From positions 24,231-88,230 of the forward strand of contig VGTG01000003.1 of the NCBI GenBank assembly GCA_016874795.1: DNA of 64,000 nucleotides, written 5' to 3'. The notes below the pieces were generated by a model that was not told the DNA's origin, did no database searches, and was given only the letters and a program-made list of their open reading frames with translations. Each line of letters begins with the position of its first letter. Position 1 is the stretch's first letter. This document shows positions 1 to 6,101 of this stretch, piece after piece. A program made the position numbers and the translations under genes. The stretch comes from Deltaproteobacteria bacterium. Lineage in GTDB: Bacteria; Desulfobacterota; Binatia; UBA12015.

Positions 1-2
1 CC

Positions 3-53
3 GCGCTGGCGCTCGTCGAGGCGAGCGCCGGGGCAGAGGGAGGTGCTTCGTGA
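3..53 (+). CDS. 3' end of an upstream gene (partial)
   Basis: An open frame enters from the left edge and stops with TGA at 51-53. It shares a GTGA overlap with the GTG start of the next gene, the coupling pattern seen repeatedly in this window. Only 16 codons are visible (Ala/Gly/Glu-rich), so no function can be read. It may be chance reading, but the overlap geometry makes a real upstream operon member plausible. Confidence 0.35.
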   Translation, partial: ALALVEASAGAEGGAS

Positions 54-1039
54 AGACGGCGATTCTCGCTGGCCCCGGCGCGCGACGTCTCCTCTTCGGG
101 CTCGCCGTCGCCGCGGCGTGCCTCGCAACGCCGATCGAGGCGCTCGCGGCGTGCGGCTGTCCGTACGGCGGCGTCCCGCGCATCCTCGGGTCGCGCATGC
201 GCGGCAACGACTTGAACGAGATTCGCGGCGACTGCGCCTTCAAGGGAAAGCCCGTCGAGCTGCAGGTCCGCCAGCGACACTTCTATCAGCGCTCGTCCCT
301 GCCGCCGGCGACGCCGCAGCCCTTCGAGTCGACCTGCATCAACGGCTGCCAGTGGATCACAATCGGCAGCACGACCGCGGATCCGATCACGGGACACTTC
401 AAGTTCTTGAACCTCGACCAGTCGCACTCCGTGCAGCTCATCTCGAGCCTGTCCAGCGTGGCCGGGCTCGACAGCGTCCGCACCGACCTGCGCGTACGCG
501 CCTGGGATTCCGCGAAGAATCGCTGGACGAGCTGGACGGCGCCGCCGACGCTCGAAGCGTTCGCGCTCCTCTGGACGGGCCACGAGGACTCGATGGCACA
601 AGCCGAAGCGCGCGTCACCGGAGCCGACAAGATGTTCATCACCGTCGCCGACGGGCCGGACGACGGCGATCAGCCGACGATTCCCCTCGACGTCGACACC
701 GACACGCCGAACTACTGGCTGGGATACCAGAGCGGGGATCCGACCGTCGTCTACCACTTCACCGGCACCTGCGATCCGCCGTTCTACGCCTGCCCGTCGA
801 GCTGGCTCGTGCAGCTCGCGCCGACGATCACGGTCGGTAGTCCCGCGTTCGGACGGCAGGGCGAGTACCCGTTCGTCATGGGCATGGCGTCGGCGACGCG
901 CGCCGGCGCGATGATGATCGCGACGAGCGTCGAGGGACCGCGCGACATCTCCGACTTCAGCATCGAGGTCGAGGTGGACGTGGACGTCGACGTGTCGATC
1001 GATCTCGACCTAGGCATCGACTTCTTCTCGATCTTCTGA
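50..1039 (+). CDS. secreted hypothetical protein with acidic Asp/Val tail
   Basis: A 329-residue protein of unknown function. The GTG start is preceded by GGGAGG at a normal distance. Residues 1-33 form a clear Sec signal peptide (basic start, hydrophobic core LLFGLAVAAACLA, cleavage after ALAA), followed at once by CGCPYGG. The mature part is polar with few hydrophobic stretches, and includes paired Cys around residues 95-100 (CINGC) and 245-252 (CDPPFYAC) that could form disulfides. The last 25 residues alternate acidic and aliphatic residues (EVEVDVDVDVSIDLDLGID), like an exposed beta strand or a Ca-binding tail. The stop overlaps the ATG of the Lgt-like gene (TGATG). I recognise no family; a periplasmic or outer-surface role is inferred from the signal peptide only. 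Confidence 0.75.
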   Translation: MKTAILAGPGARRLLFGLAVAAACLATPIEALAACGCPYGGVPRILGSRMRGNDLNEIRGDCAFKGKPVELQVRQRHFYQRSSLPPATPQPFESTCINGCQWITIGSTTADPITGHFKFLNLDQSHSVQLISSLSSVAGLDSVRTDLRVRAWDSAKNRWTSWTAPPTLEAFALLWTGHEDSMAQAEARVTGADKMFITVADGPDDGDQPTIPLDVDTDTPNYWLGYQSGDPTVVYHFTGTCDPPFYACPSSWLVQLAPTITVGSPAFGRQGEYPFVMGMASATRAGAMMIATSVEGPRDISDFSIEVEVDVDVDVSIDLDLGIDFFSIF

Positions 1040-2007
1040 TGGGGCCGGGGCTGCCTCTCTACGAGGCCGCCTGGGGCGCCGCCGGGCTCGTGTTCGGGCT
1101 CGGCGGCGCCCGCATCCTCGGCGGCGAAGCACGACATCTCGGTGGATGGGCGGGAGCGTGGCTGCGCTGCGCACCACTCGTCGCCGTTCTCCTCGCGTAC
1201 GCGGGAGCGCGCGCGCATCCGATCGTGCACGCGCTCGTGCTGAATCTCGTTCGCTCCCCGGAAGACGGGTTCGCCGCCTTCGCGGGCGGAGGTCTCGGCG
1301 AAGCGGCGACGAGCGGCGGGCTCCGGATCGGCGGTGGGCTCGTCCTCGCCGTCGCGTTTCTCGGCTTCGTCGTGCCGCGTGTCGCGGGCGGTGCGCTCTC
1401 GGGCGCGCATCTCCTCGATGCGCTCGTTCCTCTCGCGGGTGTCGCGATCGCGCTCGGACGGCTCGGCTGCTTCGCGGCGGGCTGCTGCTTCGGCGTGCCG
1501 ACCGGCGTCGTCTGGAGCGTTCGACATCCTCCGGGGAGCGAGGCGTACTGGAACCACGTCGCGCAGGGGCTGATCCCCGAAGACGGCGGAGCGAGCCTCG
1601 CCGTTCATCCCCTCCCGCTCTACCTGGGCGGAGCCGCCCTCGTCGCGAGCGCCGCGAGCCTTGCGGCACGCCGCTTCGGGAGTCGCCCGGGAACGCCCGC
1701 TCTCGTCTTCGCCGCGACGCTCTCGGCGCTGCGTCTCGCGGTCGAGCCACTCCGCGAGACGCACTTCGTCGGTGCGGTGCCGGGACAGGCCCTTCTCGGC
1801 TCGGCGGTCCTCGCCGTCTGCGTGCTCGCTCTCGCGGCTCGCGCCGCTCGCGGGTTGCGAGCTCAGCGCGAGGCTGCGACGCCCTCGACCGCCTCGCCGA
1901 ACGGCGCCGGTCCGTCGAGACCCGGGACGCCGAGACGCTGGATGCGCCGTGCGCTGTCGCCCTCTTCGTACCGCGGAAGCCGGCCGAGCTCGCGCCAGAG
2001 CCGGTAG
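1039..2007 (+). CDS. Lgt-like (prolipoprotein diacylglyceryl transferase family) membrane protein
   Basis: A 322-residue polytopic inner-membrane protein with about seven hydrophobic segments. The block GRLGCFAAGCCFG (about residues 140-152) matches the Lgt signature region (GRxGN in true Lgt), and the later EPLRETHFVGAVPGQ block resembles the second conserved Arg/Glu region. Lgt transfers diacylglycerol from phosphatidylglycerol to the lipobox Cys of prelipoproteins. Here the signature Asn is Cys and the motif is Cys-rich, as in a paralogous branch whose substrate is unknown, so I do not assign lgt. It starts within the stop of the secreted protein (TGATG overlap). The last ~48 residues are polar, Ser/Arg/Pro-rich and overlap the convergent transglycosylase, so this tail is probably not part of the fold. 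Confidence 0.7.
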   Translation: MGPGLPLYEAAWGAAGLVFGLGGARILGGEARHLGGWAGAWLRCAPLVAVLLAYAGARAHPIVHALVLNLVRSPEDGFAAFAGGGLGEAATSGGLRIGGGLVLAVAFLGFVVPRVAGGALSGAHLLDALVPLAGVAIALGRLGCFAAGCCFGVPTGVVWSVRHPPGSEAYWNHVAQGLIPEDGGASLAVHPLPLYLGGAALVASAASLAARRFGSRPGTPALVFAATLSALRLAVEPLRETHFVGAVPGQALLGSAVLAVCVLALAARAARGLRAQREAATPSTASPNGAGPSRPGTPRRWMRRALSPSSYRGSRPSSRQSR

Positions 2008-2945
2008 GCGAGCGCCGCGGAGAGGACGCGGATCGGATAGTCGCGCGGCAGCTCCTGCAGGTAGGGCTGCGCCTGCGCGAAGTTCTGCGCGCCGTACTTC
2101 TCGAGGATGAAGTTCAAGCCGCCGTTCTGCGGTCCGATGTTGTACGCGAGAAGCGTAAGGAGCAGATCCCCGTCCATCTGCCGCGCGTAGACCCGCAGCG
2201 TCGCGGCCGCGACGAACGCGTTGTGACGCTGGTTCAGCGGATCGAGAGAGTCCGTCCCGAGCGCCTTCTTCGCCGCGGCCTCCGCTTCGGCGGGGACCGC
2301 GGTGATCTGGAAGAGGCCGCGGCCGCCGTCGCGGCTCGGGCGCGGGTTGAAGCTCGACTCGGTCGCGGCGATCCCGACCATCAGCTCGCGATCGACGCCG
2401 AACGCCTTGGCCGCCTCCGCGATCGTCGGCTCGAACACGCGCGCGCGCTCGAGGATCGTGTTCTGCCCCTTCAGGTCCATGCGGCGGTACGCGGCGTAGA
2501 TCTGGTGGCGTACGACCCCGAGCTGCGTCGCGCGCTCGTCCGCGAGAAGGTCCTGCAGCGAGTGCAGCATCTCGAGCGGCGGCGCGAGCCAGACGACGCC
2601 GCCGAAGACCGCGATGCAGGCGAAGTCGACGAAGTGCCGCCAGAAGCCCGTCGCGGAGCGCCGAGCGCGCTCGATCGCGACGACCGCGACGACGCTTCCG
2701 ATCGTCGCCACGACGAAGCCCGCGACGAGGAACGCGGGACTCGCGATCTGCCCGAAGCGTCCGAGGACCGCGAGGCACGTCACCGCGACGACGCCGCCCT
2801 CGAGGAGCAGCTCGCCGGAGCGCCGGAGCCAGCGCGCGCGAGCGCGACGTGCCGCGGCGGTGCGCCGGCTCGAACGCGAAGCGGACGACGCGGGACGAGC
2901 CCGCGGCCTCACTCCGGGCGCGATTGCGCGCTTCGCCGTCGCCAC
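1863..2945 (-). CDS. membrane-anchored lytic transglycosylase (SLT domain)
   Basis: A lytic transglycosylase that would cleave the MurNAc-GlcNAc bond of peptidoglycan on the periplasmic side. The C-terminal half carries the goose-lysozyme-like SLT fold: catalytic Glu in ATESSFNP, then GRGLFQI, a turn with LTLLAYNIGP, and a late Tyr/Leu helix (ALAYRLW). The N-terminal part is basic and then has two or three hydrophobic helices (AVTCLAVLGRF, FLVAGFVVATIGSVVAVVAI, ACIAVFGGVVWLAPP), so it is inner-membrane anchored. I chose the GTG at 2945, which has GGAGG just upstream; the frame stays open to 3095, where it would overlap the SnoaL-like start. Its 3' end overlaps the convergent Lgt-like gene by 145 bases. 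Confidence 0.85.
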   Translation of the reverse strand: MATAKRAIAPGVRPRARPASSASRSSRRTAAARRARARWLRRSGELLLEGGVVAVTCLAVLGRFGQIASPAFLVAGFVVATIGSVVAVVAIERARRSATGFWRHFVDFACIAVFGGVVWLAPPLEMLHSLQDLLADERATQLGVVRHQIYAAYRRMDLKGQNTILERARVFEPTIAEAAKAFGVDRELMVGIAATESSFNPRPSRDGGRGLFQITAVPAEAEAAAKKALGTDSLDPLNQRHNAFVAAATLRVYARQMDGDLLLTLLAYNIGPQNGGLNFILEKYGAQNFAQAQPYLQELPRDYPIRVLSAALAYRLWRELGRLPRYEEGDSARRIQRLGVPGLDGPAPFGEAVEGVAASR

Positions 2946-3087
2946 TCCACCTCCCACCGACTCCGAGGCCACGACGCCGAGGCCTCGCTGCACACGTACT
3001 CCGATGCCGGAGGGCCGGCAACCGCGGTGAATCCGCGTTGCCGCAGCGGCGGCTCCGCGATAGGGAAGACCGGTCGAGGAGGTCACC

Positions 3088-3564
3088 TTGGGCAAGTATC
3101 CACGCGAAGAGATCCTCGCCGCGTTCGAGCGCTACAAGGAAGCTCGCGACGCGGCGTCCCGCACGGGCAACTGGTCGATCTGGGCGGACGTCTTCACCGA
3201 GGACGCGCACTACGTCGAGCACGCGTACGGTGAGCTGCACGGCCGCGAGGCGATCCGCGAGTGGATCACCAAGGTCATGTCGCCGTTCCCGCACATGACG
3301 TTCCCGCAAGACTGGTGGGTGCTCGACGAGGAGCGCGGCGCGATCGTGTTCCAGTGCCAGAACCGCCTCGCGCATCCGACCGATCCGAACGGCGAGCCGT
3401 TCCAGTTCCCGAACTGGACGCGCCTCGTCTACGGCGGGAACGGGCTGTGGAAGTCCGAGGAGGACATCTACAACCCGCAGCGCGACGCTCCGCGCGTCAT
3501 CAAGGCGTGGCGCGAGGCGGGCGGGAAGTTCCGCACGCCCGAGCTCGTCAAGATGCAGCATTGA
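3088..3564 (+). CDS. SnoaL-like / NTF2-fold protein
   Basis: A 158-residue single-domain cytoplasmic protein of the NTF2/SnoaL superfamily. The N-terminal helix (EEILAAFERYKEARDAA), the WADVFTEDAHYVEH strand and the GREAIREWI helix are typical of polyketide-cyclase-like NTF2 proteins. Members act as small cyclases, isomerases or hydrolases, or bind ligands in a cone-shaped pocket; the substrate cannot be predicted. The TTG start is supported by a strong GAGGAGGT four bases upstream. It is followed at once by a REP-like double hairpin that may end its transcript. The related NTF2-type protein at 33047-33439 is a different subfamily. Confidence 0.8.
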   Translation: MGKYPREEILAAFERYKEARDAASRTGNWSIWADVFTEDAHYVEHAYGELHGREAIREWITKVMSPFPHMTFPQDWWVLDEERGAIVFQCQNRLAHPTDPNGEPFQFPNWTRLVYGGNGLWKSEEDIYNPQRDAPRVIKAWREAGGKFRTPELVKMQH

Positions 3565-3570
3565 TTGAAC

Positions 3571-3614
3571 GCGAGGGGGCGCCGCCCCCTCGCCGAGGCA
3601 GCGGCAAAGCCGCT
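3571..3614. repeat. REP-like double palindrome, copy 1 (possible bidirectional terminator)
   Basis: A perfect 10-bp stem (arm GCGAGGGGGC, three-base loop) at 3571-3593 is followed seven bases later by a second perfect stem AGCGGC-AAA-GCCGCT at 3600-3614. It lies between the convergent SnoaL-like and TatD genes. The same module in reverse orientation is at 36919-36956, so this is a dispersed repeat and not a private terminator. It can still stop transcription from both sides. A degraded REP-associated transposase in the window (17251-17505) fits a REP/RAYT origin. Confidence 0.65.
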
Positions 3615-3666
3615 ACCTCTCCACTCCCCCGCTCGCCCTCCGCTCGGCCGCGCGCTGCCCGCGCGG

Positions 3667-4470
3667 TCACGGATGGAAGAGCCTCGCGAAGTTCGCACCA
3701 ATTTGCGCCGCGACTTCCGCGGACGTGACACCCCAGATCTCCGCTGCGTAGGCGGCCGTGCCGGCGACGTCGGCGGGCTCGCTCGGGCGGTCGCGGTCCG
3801 GCCCCAGGTACGGACAGTCGGTCTCGAGGAGGAGCTGATCGCGCGGCAGCGTCTCGAGCATCCGCGTGAAGCTCTCGGAGCGACGCACGTTCGCCGGGAT
3901 CGAGAAGTAGTGTCCTTCCTCGGCGATCTGGCGAGCGAGCTTCACCTTGCCGCCGAAGCAGTGCCAGTTGACGCGCTTCGCGCCCATGTCGACGAGGATC
4001 TCGAACGCACGGCGCTCGCGACGGCGCGAGTGCACGATCACCGGCTTCCCGGCTTCGAGCGCGATCGCGACGAGCTCGCGAAACACGCGCTCCTGCGCTT
4101 CCCAGAGGGACTCGGGAACCCAGTGGCCGTCGAGCCCGATCTCACCGACGGCGATCGCGTCCGCGACATGCTCGCGCACCCACGCGATGCCCTCCGCCGA
4201 CGTGAACTCCTCGCCGTCGCGCGGGTAGTCGACGCCGAGCGCGCGCATCTCGGTGATCACCGCGTCCACGGGATAGAAACCGAAGGCCGGCTTCACGAGC
4301 GGATCACGCGCGGCGAGCGCGCGCACCGCTTCGTTGTCGCGCGGGTTCAGCCCGTTCGCGACGATCGCGTCGACACCGGCCGCGCGCGCGCGCGCGAGCA
4401 CGTCGTCTTCCCGCGCGGCGAGACGCGGGTGCGTCAGGTGCGCGTGCACGTCGACGAGGCCCACGACCAC
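3667..4470 (-). CDS. TatD family metal-dependent hydrolase
   Basis: A 267-residue TatD-type amidohydrolase-superfamily enzyme, a metal-dependent DNase/phosphodiesterase with a TIM-barrel fold. Metal ligands are in place: HAH in VDVHAHL near the start, Glu in AVGEIGLDGH (about residue 115), His in PVIVHSRR, His in VNWHCFGG, and Asp in LLETDCPYLG. The length equals the family norm. The Phe/Gly spacing after the second His differs a little from E. coli TatD, typical of archaeal and deltaproteobacterial homologues. The GTG start gives MVVGLVDVHAH. It is a stand-alone cytoplasmic gene, convergent with the SnoaL-like gene. Confidence 0.88.
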   Translation of the reverse strand: MVVGLVDVHAHLTHPRLAAREDDVLARARAAGVDAIVANGLNPRDNEAVRALAARDPLVKPAFGFYPVDAVITEMRALGVDYPRDGEEFTSAEGIAWVREHVADAIAVGEIGLDGHWVPESLWEAQERVFRELVAIALEAGKPVIVHSRRRERRAFEILVDMGAKRVNWHCFGGKVKLARQIAEEGHYFSIPANVRRSESFTRMLETLPRDQLLLETDCPYLGPDRDRPSEPADVAGTAAYAAEIWGVTSAEVAAQIGANFARLFHP

Positions 4471-4540
4471 GATCTAGCGCAAGCGAGCGGGCGCCGCCCG
4501 CGCTTGACACGTCATCAGCGCGTCGCGATGCTCCCGCCTC

Positions 4541-5383
4541 ATGGCGATCCACTACGAGAAAGACGGACACGTCGTCACCATCACCATCGACCGTCCCGAG
4601 GCGCGGAACTCCCTCGACCTCGAGCACTTCGGCCAGCTCGCCGACTCGTGGATCCGCTATCGCGACGATCCCGAAGCGTTCGTCGCGATCCTGACCGGCG
4701 TCGGCGACGTCTACTGCGTCGGCGCCGACCTGAAGAAGTTCATCACACAGGTGACCGAGCGCGCCGCAGCACTCCGCGCGGGCGACTCGAAGAAGATCGA
4801 GCCCGGTGAGAACTACAGCTTCTCCGACAGCCTCGTCGCGGTGCTTCGCGACGGCGCCGAGACCCGCGACGGCAAGAAGTTCGAGCTCTACAAGCCCGTG
4901 ATCGCGGCGGTGAACGGCCTCTGCGCGGCGGGCGGCCTCGAGATGATGTGGAGCACGGACCTGCGCGTGATCTCCGAGGAGGCGTGGATCCAGCTCTCGG
5001 AGCCGCGCCGCGGTCTCTTCCCCGGCGGCGGCTCGACGGTGCACAGCGTCAGGCAGCTCTCGTGGTGCAACGCGATGGAGGTGCTCCTCCTCGCCGAGCG
5101 CATCCTGCCGCAGCGCGCGCTCGAGATGGGGCTCGTGAACGCGGTCGTGCCGCGTGACCAGGTGATGGCGAAGGCGCGCGAGTGGGCCGCGACGATCTGC
5201 CTGAACGGACCGCTCGCGGTGCGCGCGTGCAAGGAGTCGGCGAAGAAGAGCACCTTCCTCGACCTGAAGTCCGCGCTCGACACCGAGATGAGCTACTCGT
5301 CCGGCGTCTTCGGGAGCGAGGACGCGAAGGAAGGCGTCGCCGCGTTCCGCGAGAAGCGTCCGCCGGTCTGGAAAGGTCGCTGA
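4541..5383 (+). CDS. enoyl-CoA hydratase/isomerase (crotonase) family protein
   Basis: A 280-residue crotonase-fold enzyme acting on acyl-CoA thioesters. The opening ITIDRPEARNSLD, the first oxyanion-hole strand YCVGADLKKF and the second oxyanion loop AAVNGLCAAGGLEM are all present. The family Glu pair is only partly recognisable (SEPRRGLFPGGG), so hydratase, isomerase or hydrolase activity cannot be separated. A ~30-residue insertion after GADLKKF is longer than in FadB-type hydratases. The C-terminus (EGVAAFREKRPPVWKGR) is the usual crotonase ending. No Shine-Dalgarno is obvious before the ATG. It is monocistronic, divergent from tatD. Confidence 0.85.
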   Translation: MAIHYEKDGHVVTITIDRPEARNSLDLEHFGQLADSWIRYRDDPEAFVAILTGVGDVYCVGADLKKFITQVTERAAALRAGDSKKIEPGENYSFSDSLVAVLRDGAETRDGKKFELYKPVIAAVNGLCAAGGLEMMWSTDLRVISEEAWIQLSEPRRGLFPGGGSTVHSVRQLSWCNAMEVLLLAERILPQRALEMGLVNAVVPRDQVMAKAREWAATICLNGPLAVRACKESAKKSTFLDLKSALDTEMSYSSGVFGSEDAKEGVAAFREKRPPVWKGR

Positions 5384-5468
5384 GGCCGCTAGAGATCGCG
5401 GACGACGTTCGCGCGACCGAGCGTGGCGGGGCCCGGTAGAGTCCCCGCCACGCTCGACCGCGAAGCCG

Positions 5469-6101
5469 CTAACGCTGCGGCAAGCGGATCGGACGGCCGT
5501 TTCGCGACGGCGGCGATCCACCCGGCCCGTCGCGCAAGCCGGCGAGCCAGCCGGAGCCACGTCCGCCCGAGCTCTCGCAGATCTCGGCGCACGAACCGGA
5601 GCCGTTGCTCGCTCCCGCGTCGCACTGCTCGTCGTGCTCGACGACGCCGTTGCCGCAGGAGACGGCCCAGAGCTCGTTCCCGTGCACGCGGTCGTTCGCG
5701 ATCAGGAAGAGGCGGCCGTCTGCGGAGGCGAGCGTGTTCCCCTGGATCGCCCCGAAGATCCCCTGGAGAGTCGCCACGGGCCGTGTCCCGTCCGCGCTGC
5801 CATCGCTGACGTACAGCGCATCGCCTTCGGACGTAACTGCGGTGAAGTAGAGCCGCCCGTCGAGAGCGGTGAGGCCGGAAGTCCGCTGCACGTCGGGATC
5901 GAAGACGCGGCGCGTGCCGGCGTCGGTCCCATCCGAGCGCCAGAGAACGTCCTTCGTCGTGAAGCCGTTCGGGAAGATCTGGTCGGGCTCCTCGACGAAG
6001 AAGTAGACCACACCGTGGAGCGAGACGAAGCCGGGGTCGAAGGTGAGGGGCTGCACGAAGGACTCGATCCGACGAGTTCCGGCGGACGTGCCGTCGCTCA
6101 C
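5469..6101 (-). pseudogene. C-terminal remainder of the ELWxxDGT protein, cut off by TGA at 6102-6104
   Basis: This frame continues the ELWxxDGT gene after the in-frame TGA: EL-stop-VSDGTSAGT replaces the expected ELWVSDGTSAGT. It holds further repeat units (VLWRSDGTDAGT, LYVSDGSADGT, NELWAVS) and then a Cys-rich segment, CGNGVVEHDEQCDAG plus CAEIC. That resembles the CGNGxxDxGEQCDxG repeats common in myxobacterial surface proteins. Because these are the expected C-terminal features, the full-length protein (5469-8438) is the ancestral form. Either a recent nonsense mutation, a sequencing error, or readthrough separates the pieces. No independent start with a ribosome site is seen at 6101. 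Confidence 0.8.

Noticed and set aside
784..3561. Long minus-strand open frame of ~925 codons over several genes
   Set aside because: Arg/Ala/Glu-rich, no similarity to any family, and overlaps four recognisable genes; an artefact of GC-rich codon use.
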